Below the pieces are notes generated by a model. The model was not told the DNA's origin and did no database searches. It saw only the letters and a program-made list of their open reading frames with translations. A stretch of 64,000 nt of DNA from Ktedonobacter racemifer DSM 44963. GTDB lineage: Bacteria; Chloroflexota; Ktedonobacteria; Ktedonobacterales; Ktedonobacteraceae. The stretch is taken from NCBI RefSeq assembly GCF_000178855.1, contig NZ_ADVG01000002.1, forward strand, positions 2,604,001 to 2,668,000. The letters run 5' to 3'. The translations under genes and the position numbers were made by a program. Position 1 is the stretch's first letter. Every line of letters starts with the position of its first letter. This document shows, piece after piece, positions 47,141 through 56,217 of this stretch.

Positions 47141-47155
47141 GACATCTAGACCACT
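47140..47155 (-). promoter_or_regulatory. DasR/NagR-type (dre-like) operator
   Basis: AGACATCTAGACCACT (plus strand) agrees at 13 of 16 positions with the dre consensus AGTGGTCTAGACCACT as I know it from DasR of Streptomyces. On the minus strand there is also a direct repeat of GGTCTAG, as in Streptomyces chitinase promoters. DasR-type GntR repressors release DNA when bound to glucosamine-6-phosphate. Confidence 0.55.
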
Positions 47156-47171
47156 AGACCTTATAAATAAA

Positions 47172-47205
47172 ATTGCAGGGTCCATGCCGGCATGGACCCT
47201 GCAAT
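47172..47205 (-). terminator. Perfect palindrome after the LLM oxidoreductase gene
   Basis: 17-bp arms without spacer (centre 47188/47189). On the minus strand a T-rich run follows (ATTTTATTTATAA). It ends the oxidoreductase transcript before the chitinase promoter. Confidence 0.8.
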
Positions 47206-47216
47206 AACTATATTGC

Positions 47217-48161
47217 TTAGGCGATGAACTCTTGAGCGAAGAAGCGCAAGGTGTCCAGTTGCAAGACCTCTGAGGAGAATCCAAGGATGACTTCCTGGAC
47301 ACCAGCTTCCTCCAACTCAGCAAGCTGGCGGCGAATGGTATCCAGGCTGCCAATCAAGGCGCCTGCTGCTACCGGCCTGCCCAGGAGCGTGGCGGGGAAT
47401 TTCGCCCTGGCCTGCTCGTCGGTCTCGCCAATGGCACATAGGCAGGTAATCGTGCGATGAATACTTTCATAATCGCGCCCGACCGTTTTGCAATGCTCTT
47501 TGAGCACGGCCAGTTTTCGCTTGATGGCTTCTAGATCGCCGCTCAGGTTGCATGCATCAGCGTATTGCGCGACCAGCTTGAGCGTCACTTTTTCACCGCC
47601 ACCTCCAATGAGCAGGGGGATATGCGGCTTTTGCACGCCTTTGGGCTGATTGATAGCTCCGCGTACCTGGTAGTATTTCCCCTCGAAGGCGGCTTCCTCC
47701 TGAGTCCACATGGCTCGAATAACCTGCACAGCCTCTCGTAGGTACCGCAGGCGCTCAGGTGCCTCGGGATAGTCATATCCATAAGCACGATACTCATGCT
47801 CAAACCAGCCCGCACCGATACCAAAGTTGAGCCGTCCATGCGAGAGCACATCGACGGTACTGGCCATTTTCGCAAGCAAGGCAGGGTTACGATAGCCATT
47901 GCAGGTGACCAACTGGCCTACGCGTATACGCGTCGTGTCGCGCGCAAGGGCCGCGGTGGTGGTCCAGCATTCAAAGGTGAACTCCTGGGATGGGCGTGGG
48001 ATGGTATGAAAGTGATCAACAAGCCAGGCAGATACAAAACCCACTTCTTCAGCAACCTGAGCCACGCGCGTCATTGCTTCATAGGCTTCGACTGGATCCT
48101 TAATTCCCACCAGTTCCATTGCCCAGCCTTGCGGCAGGGATACACCAAACTTCAGAGACAT
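47217..48161 (-). CDS. LLM class F420-dependent oxidoreductase
   Basis: A 314-residue luciferase-like TIM barrel. Opening KFGVSLPQGW, SAWLVDHFHT, RIRVGQLVTCNGYRNPALLAKMASTVDVLSHGRLNFGIGAGW and IPLLIGGGGEKVTLKLVAQYAD are typical of the F420-dependent branch, which is common in Chloroflexota and Actinobacteria. Substrate unknown. It stands alone between a palindromic terminator and a divergent regulator. Confidence 0.9.
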   Translation of the reverse strand: MSLKFGVSLPQGWAMELVGIKDPVEAYEAMTRVAQVAEEVGFVSAWLVDHFHTIPRPSQEFTFECWTTTAALARDTTRIRVGQLVTCNGYRNPALLAKMASTVDVLSHGRLNFGIGAGWFEHEYRAYGYDYPEAPERLRYLREAVQVIRAMWTQEEAAFEGKYYQVRGAINQPKGVQKPHIPLLIGGGGEKVTLKLVAQYADACNLSGDLEAIKRKLAVLKEHCKTVGRDYESIHRTITCLCAIGETDEQARAKFPATLLGRPVAAGALIGSLDTIRRQLAELEEAGVQEVILGFSSEVLQLDTLRFFAQEFIA

Positions 48162-48484
48162 AGAATAATTTCCTCGCTTCTAGCAAACATTTACAGAGCT
48201 TCCAATGCTCTTCTGACTCTCACCTCGGTCCTCCACGCCATCCCTCTGACTCTCACCTCGGTTCGCCAGTCTTCAGGGGTAAGGGTGTGTGCGTAAAAAA
48301 CGGCTTTGCTGTTTTTTACGCACACACCCTTACCGCGAGCGCCGCAGGTGCGAAGGTTCTCTTGAGGAAAAGAAGCTAGGCCCTGTTGACGCAGGCGCCT
48401 GGCTTGACTATACTCTGTTGCTGATGCCAGGAACAGGGTTTCTTGATCATAGGTCTCTCACCACCAGGATAAGGAGCAACCGAT
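48162..48484. other. Divergent region between the LLM oxidoreductase and the XRE regulator
   Basis: This 323-bp gap contains a near-direct repeat (TGACTCTCACCTCGGT at about 48216 and 48247), the class II hairpin at 48278-48334 and its flank motif. No gene is supported; promoters could not be assigned with confidence. Confidence 0.5.
48278..48356 (+). repeat. Long hairpin with class II flank motif upstream of the XRE regulator
   Basis: Arms of about 27 bp (48278-48304 with 48308-48334, one G-T wobble). GCGAGCGCCGCAGGTGCGAA follows at 48335-48354. It lies between two divergent genes, so it cannot be an ordinary gene-end terminator. Confidence 0.75.
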
Positions 48485-49303
48485 ATGCATGAGCGTGAAC
48501 GCCGTCAGACCCTTGCCACTTTTTTACGCCAGCGGCGGATGCACCTTTCGCCCACCGATGTGGGACTGCCGCCTGGTATCCGCCGTCGCACGCCAGGACT
48601 GCGCCGAGAAGAGGTTGCACAGCTTGCCAATATTGGCACCTCCTGGTACGTCTGGCTGGAGCAGGGACGCGATGTGCATCCCTCGGCCCAGGTTCTTGAG
48701 AGTATCGCCCAGGCGCTCAAGCTGACCTCAAATGAACGTCGGCACCTCTTTGTGCTCGCTGGGCAACCACTGCCGACTCCGCTTTCTCCTACACACGAGA
48801 GTGTCAGTCCGGCGCTCCAACAAGTACTTGACGATCTCGATCCGACTCCCGCGTATGTCATGGGCCGCCGGTATGATTATTTAGCCTGGAATAAAGCTGC
48901 TGACACCATCTTCTCCATTTCAAACGCAACCTCCACATACACACGCAACCTGGTATGGCGCCTCTTCACCAGCCCCACGATGCGGGCACGCTCAAATTGG
49001 GAGGCGATTGCGCGAGGCACATTGGCGGAGTTCCGGGCGGCTAGCGCGCGCTATCCCGATGATCCCTATTTCGAGGAGTTAATTGAGGATTTGAAGCAGG
49101 TAAGTCCCGAGTTTTGCCAGTGGTGGCCCCACCATGATGTACGGAGCGCACTGGACGGTCCCAAGGTCATAGAGCATTCAACCCTGGGCATTCTAGAGTT
49201 TGAGCATTTCACCTTGCAGATGCTCGGTAGTGCTGATATCAGGGTCATAATCTACACACCTAATAGCCGGACCCGAGCAATCCTGCAAAGCCTTAACATT
49301 TGA
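48485..49303 (+). CDS. XRE family regulator with MmyB-like ligand-binding domain
   Basis: A 272-residue regulator. The N-terminal helix-turn-helix (GLRREEVAQLANIGTSWYVWLEQGRDVHPSAQVLESIAQAL) and the C-terminal MmyB-like PAS-type domain (PTPAYVMGRRYDYLAWNKAADTIF ... STLGILEFEHFTLQM) are classic. In Streptomyces relatives the domain binds fatty-acid-like ligands. AAGGAG precedes the ATG. It faces away from the LLM oxidoreductase, a frequent pairing with redox enzymes. Confidence 0.9.
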   Translation: MHERERRQTLATFLRQRRMHLSPTDVGLPPGIRRRTPGLRREEVAQLANIGTSWYVWLEQGRDVHPSAQVLESIAQALKLTSNERRHLFVLAGQPLPTPLSPTHESVSPALQQVLDDLDPTPAYVMGRRYDYLAWNKAADTIFSISNATSTYTRNLVWRLFTSPTMRARSNWEAIARGTLAEFRAASARYPDDPYFEELIEDLKQVSPEFCQWWPHHDVRSALDGPKVIEHSTLGILEFEHFTLQMLGSADIRVIIYTPNSRTRAILQSLNI

Positions 49304-49400
49304 AACCTCGCCACGGATGCCTCTCGTTTTATTTCCTTTGTCTCCGTCGTGGGATCGAAAATACCTCTCTTCCCACTCTCAAGACGAGCGCTCCCCTCTC

Positions 49401-50651
49401 TTACTCACCTGGTCGAGCTTCCTCTTTTGCGCCCAGGCTGTGCATCGTTGGTGATAAGAAGCCGCCTACCCCGGCTAACACACATGCAATGCCAGAAAGA
49501 CCAATAACCAGTGCGGGAGAGAGGTATTGCAAAAGGAATCCACCTATCAACGCCCCAAATGGAGCAGCCGCAGTCGTCAAGGCAAGGCGCGCACCGAAGA
49601 CCTGTCCCCTCATCGCAGGCGGGATGAGTCGCTGCAAAAGAGCGGTTTCTATGGGCATATACGGAGCCCAGGAGCAGGCTCCCAGAGCGAGACAAAGAAG
49701 TGCAAGGGGCAACGAATGGACAACCATCAGTGGGCAAAGGAATCCTCCCCAAAGGATGGCGATCAGCGGTTGGCTCATCCCTGGCCGCACCCTCGCGGCA
49801 ACGAAACCCGTGAACAACGTGCCAACCAACGCTCCTACCCCGAAACCAGTCCAGAGCAAGCCATACCCCTGGGCTCCGGCATGCAGCATCCTCTCACTGT
49901 AGAGCGGCAGAGCTGCTTCCAGTGGACCATACGAGAAAAAGAAGATTACTGATAAGCTTGTGAGGAGGAGAATCTCCTTTTTACGGAAGATCAGATCAAA
50001 GCCACCCAACCATTTTGTCTTTCCCAGAGACGCTTCTTTGAGCGTGTGACTAGCGATGGGAGGAAGCGAAAAGACGAGGAGCCCCATGAGGAGGAAACTC
50101 ACTGCGTCAATCAACAAGGCGAAGGCCCCTCCTACCTGAGTGACCACAATTCCAGCAAGTGCAGGACCAAGAAGCGACGCAAATTGCAAACTGGTTGAAG
50201 AAAGCGCATTTGCTCGCGGAAGCTCATCCTCTGAAACAAGATGTGGCAAGATGACGCGAACACCCGCTCCCGTCGCGGGAGAGAGCGCTCCTGCAAGCAA
50301 TGCCAGGGCATAGATATGCCACAACTGCAAGATACCCAACCAGGAGAGAACAGGAAGAGCCCCGATCAGGAGCGCGCGTGTACAGTTATCTATCCCCATC
50401 ACAAGACGAGGCTGCCAGCGATCCAACATCGTTCCAAGCAACGGTCCTGTCAGCATGCCAGGGAGTTGAAAGCACAGCAGAACCAGGCTGATCGCCACCC
50501 CTGACCCGGTGAGTTGTAAGACAAACCAGAGCAACGCAATGGTCGTGAACTGATCGCCCACATAAGAAATGCTTAACCCCAGCCATAATCGCAGAAAGGC
50601 ACTGGAACGCAATGGACTACGAGCCACAGAGAACTTGAAGAAACTGAACAC
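49401..50651 (-). CDS. MFS transporter (drug-exporter type)
   Basis: A 416-residue protein with about 12 membrane helices: FLRLWLGLSISYVGDQFTTIALLWFVLQLTG opens the first pair, MLDRWQPRLVMGIDN is the loop 2-3 motif A region. The family (MFS_3/enterobactin exporter-like) exports small molecules. The frame is open to 50795, but GTG at 50651 has AAGGGGG at the right distance. It follows the AhpD-like gene on the same strand but a palindrome lies between them. Confidence 0.85.
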   Translation of the reverse strand: MFSFFKFSVARSPLRSSAFLRLWLGLSISYVGDQFTTIALLWFVLQLTGSGVAISLVLLCFQLPGMLTGPLLGTMLDRWQPRLVMGIDNCTRALLIGALPVLSWLGILQLWHIYALALLAGALSPATGAGVRVILPHLVSEDELPRANALSSTSLQFASLLGPALAGIVVTQVGGAFALLIDAVSFLLMGLLVFSLPPIASHTLKEASLGKTKWLGGFDLIFRKKEILLLTSLSVIFFFSYGPLEAALPLYSERMLHAGAQGYGLLWTGFGVGALVGTLFTGFVAARVRPGMSQPLIAILWGGFLCPLMVVHSLPLALLCLALGACSWAPYMPIETALLQRLIPPAMRGQVFGARLALTTAAAPFGALIGGFLLQYLSPALVIGLSGIACVLAGVGGFLSPTMHSLGAKEEARPGE

Positions 50652-50747
50652 AAAACCCCCTTGACATGATACGGCACCGAACGTCCGAGATGGGAAGATG
50701 AACGCGTGTATCGAAGAAATCTGTAACGACGGAGTTAAAATCGGCGC

Positions 50748-50786
50748 GAATCTCAAATCGGCGCGAATCGCGCCGATTTGAGATTC
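50748..50786 (-). terminator. Inverted repeat after the AhpD-like gene
   Basis: Perfect 19-bp arms (50748-50766 with 50768-50786) around one base. AAATCGGCGCGAAT also occurs as a direct copy just left of it (about 50737-50750). It separates the AhpD-like gene from the MFS gene. Confidence 0.7.
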
Positions 50787-50796
50787 ATCATTCACA

Positions 50797-51252
50797 TTAC
50801 CACTTCTGGCCCGCCACCTGCCTGGTGGTGGCGTTGAGGCGGTTGAAGAGGTTGGTCGTGGCGATCATGAGAATGATGGCGGCCAGCCCCTGCTCGTCGT
50901 AGTGGCAGGCGGCCTCGTTCCAGATCGAGTCTGGGACCGGGTCAGTCCGGTCGGCGAGGCGAGTGGCGGCCTCGGCGAGCGCGAGCGCAGCGCGTTCGGC
51001 GTCGGTGAAGTAGGGTGTCTCGCGCCAGGCTGCCACGGCGAAGAGCCGCTCATCTGTTTCGCCTGCCTTTTTGGCGCTGCGTGAGCCTGAGTCAACACAG
51101 GCACTACAGCCATTGATCTGGCTCGTGCGCAGGTGGACAAGCTCAAGCGTCTGCTGCGGTACGCCGCCCTTTCTCGTGGCTTTGAGCAGGGTGAGTATGG
51201 CATTCATGGCATCAGGAAGAATCGTTGCTGGATTGCTCATTCGTGCTTGCAT
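50797..51252 (-). CDS. Carboxymuconolactone decarboxylase / AhpD-like protein
   Basis: A 151-residue protein. VHLRTSQINGCSACVDSGSRSAKKAGETDERLFAVAAWRETPYF contains the CxxC and distant His pattern of AhpD-like alkylhydroperoxidases, which relay electrons to peroxide reduction. AAGGAGAAG lies upstream of the ATG at 51252. It is followed by no partner enzyme; the DoxX-like gene upstream on the same strand may be co-expressed and both could serve oxidative stress. Confidence 0.88.
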   Translation of the reverse strand: MQARMSNPATILPDAMNAILTLLKATRKGGVPQQTLELVHLRTSQINGCSACVDSGSRSAKKAGETDERLFAVAAWRETPYFTDAERAALALAEAATRLADRTDPVPDSIWNEAACHYDEQGLAAIILMIATTNLFNRLNATTRQVAGQKW

Positions 51253-51321
51253 GATGGATTTCTTCTCCTTATGGGTATCTTTGTTGTACATAGATAGATG
51301 ATGCTGAACCGGGATGCTGGT

Positions 51322-51768
51322 TTACGCACGTTTCAGAATGCTACAGGTACCATCAGTCAGTTTCCCAAGTGTGCGGCTTTGTGGTCGAAGCGCCCAGGAA
51401 GCGGCTATGAGAAGAACTACGGAACCGGTCGCGATGAGATGGGATACACCATCACCGACAACGGAGTGAGAGATAAAGGCGCCAGTCATGTTAAAGAACA
51501 TGCCGGCATATGCCCATTCCTTGAGCCGGGGAAAGCGCGGCACAACGAGGGCTATGGTCCCAAGTACCTTCCATATCCCGATGATCGTCAAAAGGTAGAG
51601 TGGGTAACCAAGGATCGTGTGCGTCTCCAGAGTTCCCCACTGATGCGTCAACTCTCCCACAGCTTCCGAGAACATCACGAACATAAGGAGCGCAGTGGTC
51701 ACCCAATAAGCTATCACTTTTCCTTTTATTTTCATCATAGGGATACTCATTGATGCTCTCTGTTCCAT
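51322..51768 (-). CDS. DoxX-like membrane protein
   Basis: A 148-residue protein with four membrane helices (VIAYWVTTALLMFVMFSEAVGEL, YPLYLLTIIGIWKVLGTIALVVP, EWAYAGMFFNMTGAFISHSVVG, LIATGSVVLLIAASWALRP), the DoxX-like pattern with PRFPRLKEWAYAG. Long upstream ORF extension is ignored because AGGAGAAGG lies nine bases before the ATG at 51768. Together with the AhpD-like gene it may form a unit. Confidence 0.85.
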   Translation of the reverse strand: MEQRASMSIPMMKIKGKVIAYWVTTALLMFVMFSEAVGELTHQWGTLETHTILGYPLYLLTIIGIWKVLGTIALVVPRFPRLKEWAYAGMFFNMTGAFISHSVVGDGVSHLIATGSVVLLIAASWALRPQSRTLGKLTDGTCSILKRA

Positions 51769-52165
51769 GTTGTTTTCCTTCTCCTGATAGTGTGTGGCTG
51801 TCTCCACACTGCTAAAAGTTCTATTCATACGAGATGTACTCTTTTTGTTGTAATCCACCTGTCTCTGTTGAGATGATGCTGCATCGGGATGATCAGTATT
51901 CCGCATTCGCATCTCTGGCGCCCACTTCACTTCCGTTCAACGGAAGCCGGCCTCCATGTCCTCTCAGTGGATTTCCCCCGTCACTTCTCTGACAGAACGA
52001 GGCGAGGAAATGTGACCGAAGCCTCTTCTCTCTTTGTGGTTCTCCTATGCCAAAGAATAGCGTATGGACTGTGTATTGACAGTCGCCAAAAGTCTACCTC
52101 AAGGGAGAATATTGAAAAGGGGAAGACGCAGATGTTGGGGAGGAAAACGCTTAGAGTAGAGAGTA
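51769..52165. other. Intergenic region without recognisable genes
   Basis: About 400 bp between the DoxX-like gene and the remains of a LuxR-type gene. I see no supported ORF, repeat or RNA. The short ORFs here have no family resemblance. Confidence 0.4.
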
Positions 52166-52745
52166 GGCGCGTGCCTACGCAATCGCCTGGGTGCGATTTT
52201 CTGCTCCCAGTTTCAAGATAAGACTGCCGACATATTTCTTGACAATTGAAAGTTGGATCACCAAATCTCTGCGATCTGCTGGTTGGAGGCTTCCTCGGCC
52301 AGCAGGCACAAGGGATTCCAGGCATCCGGGGAGAAGGTAGTTTGCGCCGCCCACGCTGAGTCCTCGGTCAGATTCGCCTCCGCCAGCCACAATTTGATGC
52401 GCAGAACGATGACCCAGGGAGCATGATGGGCAAACCCACCTTGCTCAAACAGGGCTTTGAATTGGTGCAGGGCCTCTTCGGCAACCGAGAGATCTCCTCT
52501 TGCCAACCCAAGCTGCGCTGAGAAAGTCTCCCCTACGGCCAGCAATTGCATCTGTTGCCAGTTCTGCTCAAGACGCCGCAAAAGCTAGAGCCAGTCAGAG
52601 GCCTCTTCCAGCCGATTCCAGGCGTAGGAGATAACGAACAGGCAATAATACAGATGCCCTTCCCATAGGATATGCGCACCAATCTGTTCGGCCATGGCAA
52701 GGGCTGACAGTGCTTCCTGAGCAAGGAGTAGAGGCATTTGTGAGT
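52166..52745 (-). pseudogene. Remnant of a MalT/LuxR-type transcriptional regulator
   Basis: Pieces in several frames line up as the C-terminal part of a large LuxR-type regulator: YYCLFVISYAWNRLEEASDWL, stop, LLRRLEQNWQQMQLLAVGETFSAQLGLARGDL...SPDAWNPLCLLAEEASNQQIAEI, frameshift, IQLSIVKKYVGSLILKLGAENRTQAIA, stop, ARAYSL. At least two stops and one frameshift break the frame and the N-terminal part is missing. The last segment is the typical LuxR DNA-binding helix. Confidence 0.7.
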
Positions 52746-52765
52746 AACCTGCAAAGCCTTGACGC

Positions 52766-53527
52766 TTAGACCTCGCCCTGCCAGGCCTGGCGCACTAGCT
52801 CCGGCAGGGTCTGCCCGGCAGGTCCATTGAGCTGGTAGAGGTCAGGCGAGGCCAGCGGCTCGACTTCAAGATTGAGAACGACAATGGTGGCCCCAGCCCG
52901 GCGCGCGACCTCGGTCAGTGAAGCAGCTGGCTCCACAAGGCCCGAGGTGCCGATAGAGAAGAAGAGATCACAGAAGATCGCGGCCTCAAGCGCCTGCTCA
53001 AAGGTCTCCTCCGGCAGCGATTCCCCGAACCAGACCACGTCTGGTCGCAACAGGCCACCACAGCGAGGACAATGAGGTGGCACCTCGCCATTCGCCGACC
53101 AGGACTCCACCAGCGTATCCTCTTCAAAGCACCTGGTGCGCGCGATATTGCCATGCAGTTCCAGCACGTTCCTGCTGCCCGCTCGCTGGTGCAAACCATC
53201 GATGTTCTGGGTGATAAGCGTAAAGGTCGCGGCATGGCGCTCAATGGCCGCCAGGGCCGCGTGCCCTGGATTGGGCTGAGCCAGGCCCATCAGCTCGCGC
53301 CGGTGCGCATACCACTCCCAGACCAGTTTAGGGTTGCGCTGGAAGGCCTCAGGAGTCGCCAGGTCCTCCGGGCGAAACTTCTCCCAGAGACCCGTCTGGG
53401 GATCGCGAAAGGTTGGAAGGCCACTCTCAGCGGAGATGCCCGCCCCCGTCAGGACAGCGACATTCTTCGCGCCACGCACCGCCTCCACCAACCCCTGGGG
53501 AATAGAGACCGCAGCTTGCTCACTCAT
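52766..53527 (-). CDS. Sirtuin (NAD-dependent protein deacylase)
   Basis: A 253-residue Sir2 protein. VAVLTGAGISAESGLPTFRD (NAD loop), TQNIDGLHQRAGSRNVLELHGN (catalytic His) and RPDVVWFGESLP are present. The zinc part is CPRCGG on one side, but the other side reads RCFEED with one Cys instead of CxxC, a variant also found in other bacterial sirtuins as far as I recall. It removes acyl groups from lysines of metabolic enzymes. It stands downstream of the ABC operon beyond a palindrome. Confidence 0.92.
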   Translation of the reverse strand: MSEQAAVSIPQGLVEAVRGAKNVAVLTGAGISAESGLPTFRDPQTGLWEKFRPEDLATPEAFQRNPKLVWEWYAHRRELMGLAQPNPGHAALAAIERHAATFTLITQNIDGLHQRAGSRNVLELHGNIARTRCFEEDTLVESWSANGEVPPHCPRCGGLLRPDVVWFGESLPEETFEQALEAAIFCDLFFSIGTSGLVEPAASLTEVARRAGATIVVLNLEVEPLASPDLYQLNGPAGQTLPELVRQAWQGEV

Positions 53528-53596
53528 AATTCATCTCTTCTTTCTTACGAAAATCAGCTCGCCTCTCTCTTAATATTACCAGCAAAATAAGGACAA

Positions 53597-53665
53597 AAAC
53601 AGATAGAGGGTGTATGGGTACGCACTGGCTCCGCCAGTGCGTACCCATACACCCTCTATCTGTTT
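53597..53665 (-). terminator. 69-nt inverted repeat at the end of the ABC operon
   Basis: Perfect 33-bp arms (53597-53629 with 53633-53665), loop TCC. The stop of the ATPase gene (53664-53666) overlaps the right arm. The minus-strand RNA ends in a T-rich run (TGTTTTTGTCC). Confidence 0.85.
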
Positions 53666-55256
53666 AATTCTCTTCGTGGTGACCGCCACCGGTCATGAGT
53701 ACGCCGAGTTCCTCCTCAGTGATCTCTGGTCCGACGATGTCTACGATTCGCCCTTCGTACATGACTGCGATGCGGTCAGAGAGGGAGCGGATCTCATCCA
53801 GCTCGGCTGAGATCAGGAGCACGGCCTTACCGGCATCACGCTGCTCAATCAGGCGGCGATGAATAAACTCGATGGCACCAATATCGACGCCACGCGTAGG
53901 CTGGGCCGCGATCAGGGCCTCGGGATTGCTCGCAAGCTCACGCGCGATGATCACCTTCTGCTGGTTACCACCGGAGAGCGCTCTGGCGGGGATATCAACC
54001 GATGGCGTACGCACGTCGAAGTCCGCGACCAGCTTGCGCGCCGCCTCGCGAATCTTGCCCAGCGAGAGCAAGAACTTGCCACGTGCGAACTCGGGCCAGC
54101 GCTGGCGGCCCAGGATGATGTTGTCGCTGATCGACTCGCTGAGCACCAGGCCGCTCTCGCGCCGGTCTTCGGGAATATGCGCCAGGCCCATCAAGCGCTC
54201 ATCGTCGGCGTGCATATTGGTCAGGTCAACGGTCTTGCCCGCCTTCCCCTCTTTGACCGGAGTGATGGTGATCTGACCCGAGGTCGCCTTGCGCATGCCA
54301 GAGATAACCTCGATCAGCTCAGACTGGCCGTTGCCCTCGACGCCCGCGATGCCCAGGATCTCGCCTGAGCGTACCTCGAAGTTGATATCATACAACACAT
54401 CAAGGCCCAGGTCGGACTTCGCGCAGAGGTCCTTCGTTTGCAGCACCACTGGTCCCGGCTGGGCAGGCGTTTTCTCCACCCGCAGCAGTACGTCGCGGCC
54501 AACCATCATACGCGCGATCTCGCGCCGGTTGGTGTCCCGCGTCACCAGGCTGCCAGCGTTCTTGCCCCGGCGCAAGACCGTGATGGTATCGGTCAGATCC
54601 AGGACTTCGCGCAGCTTGTGGGTAATGAAGATGATGGTCTTGCCCTGCTTGACCAGGCCACGCAGCACACCAAAGAGTTCATCCGTCTCCTGGGGCGTGA
54701 GCACGCCCGTTGGCTCGTCCATGATCAGGATGTCCGCGCCTCGCGCCAGGACCTTGAGGATCTCTACGCGCTGCTGCAAACCTACCGAGAGGTCTTTGAT
54801 CTTGGCGTCGGGATCAATGGGCAGGCCGTACTGATCGCTCAAGCGTTTCAGCTCGGCGTGCGCTTGCTTTAGATTCAAAGTGCCAGCCACACCACCAGGT
54901 TCGCGCCCAAGAATGATATTCTCTGCCACCGTCAGGGGTGGGATGAGCATAAAGTGCTGGTGCACCATGCCAATCCCCAGGCGAATAGCATCACGCGGCC
55001 CGTGGATGGAGACCGGTTTGCCGTTGACCAGGATCTCTCCGCTGTCAGGCCGAATCAGACCATAGAGGATATTCATCATGGTCGATTTTCCCGCGCCATT
55101 CTCGCCCATGAGGGCATGAATCTCGCCCTGGCGCACTTGCAGGTTGACATGATCGTTGGCGATCACGCCGGGCCAGACCTTGGAGATCTCACGCATCTCT
55201 ACCGCGTAGGGAGCGTTACTCTCGCCCACGGGTTGTATAAGCGTGCTTTCTTGCAT
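53664..55256 (-). CDS. Nucleoside/simple-sugar ABC transporter ATPase (double domain)
   Basis: A 530-residue ATPase with two ABC domains. First: GENGAGKST, SVGLQQRVEILKVLARGADILIMDEPT; second: GVEGNGQSELIEVISG (degenerate P-loop, as usual in this family), ALSGGNQQKVIIARELASNPEALIAAQPTRGVD. This is the RbsA/YufO (NupO) type that powers uptake of nucleosides or sugars. AGGAGG precedes the ATG. It is the last gene of the operon permease-permease-ATPase. The substrate-binding lipoprotein is not nearby. Confidence 0.93.
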   Translation of the reverse strand: MQESTLIQPVGESNAPYAVEMREISKVWPGVIANDHVNLQVRQGEIHALMGENGAGKSTMMNILYGLIRPDSGEILVNGKPVSIHGPRDAIRLGIGMVHQHFMLIPPLTVAENIILGREPGGVAGTLNLKQAHAELKRLSDQYGLPIDPDAKIKDLSVGLQQRVEILKVLARGADILIMDEPTGVLTPQETDELFGVLRGLVKQGKTIIFITHKLREVLDLTDTITVLRRGKNAGSLVTRDTNRREIARMMVGRDVLLRVEKTPAQPGPVVLQTKDLCAKSDLGLDVLYDINFEVRSGEILGIAGVEGNGQSELIEVISGMRKATSGQITITPVKEGKAGKTVDLTNMHADDERLMGLAHIPEDRRESGLVLSESISDNIILGRQRWPEFARGKFLLSLGKIREAARKLVADFDVRTPSVDIPARALSGGNQQKVIIARELASNPEALIAAQPTRGVDIGAIEFIHRRLIEQRDAGKAVLLISAELDEIRSLSDRIAVMYEGRIVDIVGPEITEEELGVLMTGGGHHEEN

Positions 55257-55270
55257 AACTCTTTAACCTC

Positions 55271-56215
55271 CTATTCCGTGCCTGGCTCGTAAGGAACGCC
55301 ATCGGCAGCTGGTGGAATCGTGCGACCGACCAGGCCAACGAGGGCGAACAGCGTCAGGATGTAGGGCAGCGTGCTCAACAGGTTAGGATCAATGCCCGGT
55401 CCCTGTAGGCGTGAGACCAGCGCCTCGCCCAGGCCAAAGACGACACACGCGCCCGCGGTCCCCCACGGGGTCCATTTGCCGAAGATCATCGCTGCCAGCG
55501 CGATAAAGCCTGTGCCAGCCGTCATATTGGAGGTAAAGACGCCAGCAATGCCCAGCGAGAGATAGGCGCCCGCCAGGCCAGCGAAGGCGCCGCTGGCACC
55601 CACGCAGATGTAGCGCATCAAGCGTACATTGACGCCCGCTGTATCCGCGGCATGGGGATGCTCACCGACCGCGCGAATACGCAGGCCAAAGTTGGTATGG
55701 AAGAGCAGGAACTGCGTCGCGAACAGGATCACCACGGCGACATAGAAGATAATATTCTGTTGCAGGAAGACGGGACCGATAAAGGGAATGTTGGAGAGCG
55801 GACCAAGCGAGACCTGGGGCAGGCGCAGCGAATCATTCAGTGAAGGCACGCCCTGGCCCGCCGTCTGGATAAAGACGATATAGTTGGTCAACCCCAGCGC
55901 GAACAGGTTGATCGCGATACCGCTGACGACCTGGTTGGCCTTGAAGTTAATCGAGACCAGCGCATGAATCAGGGAGATCAGCGTGGCCGCGACAATCGCG
56001 CCCACGACGCCTAGCAGCACGTTATTGGTCGCACGCGCCACCATGACACCCGCGCATGCCCCGGTCAGCATCATGCCTTCCATAGCGATATTGGTGATAC
56101 CGCTGCGCTCTGAGATCACGCCACCCAGCGCGGGCAACAGCAGGAGGGCAGCGAACTGAAGCGTCGCGGCCCACAGGTCGCTTGAACGCAGCACACTCAA
56201 GATTAAGCCAAGCAT
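55271..56215 (-). CDS. ABC transporter permease (NupQ/YufQ type)
   Basis: A 314-residue permease with about ten helices. LPALGGVISERSGITNIAMEGMMLTGACAGV and VSINFKANQVVSGIAINLFALGLTNYI are typical of the BPD_transp_2 family of nucleoside importers. GAGGAGGG lies before the ATG, and only two bases separate it from the upstream permease gene. It forms the membrane channel together with the other permease. Confidence 0.92.
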   Translation of the reverse strand: MLGLILSVLRSSDLWAATLQFAALLLLPALGGVISERSGITNIAMEGMMLTGACAGVMVARATNNVLLGVVGAIVAATLISLIHALVSINFKANQVVSGIAINLFALGLTNYIVFIQTAGQGVPSLNDSLRLPQVSLGPLSNIPFIGPVFLQQNIIFYVAVVILFATQFLLFHTNFGLRIRAVGEHPHAADTAGVNVRLMRYICVGASGAFAGLAGAYLSLGIAGVFTSNMTAGTGFIALAAMIFGKWTPWGTAGACVVFGLGEALVSRLQGPGIDPNLLSTLPYILTLFALVGLVGRTIPPAADGVPYEPGTE

Positions 56216-56217
56216 TA

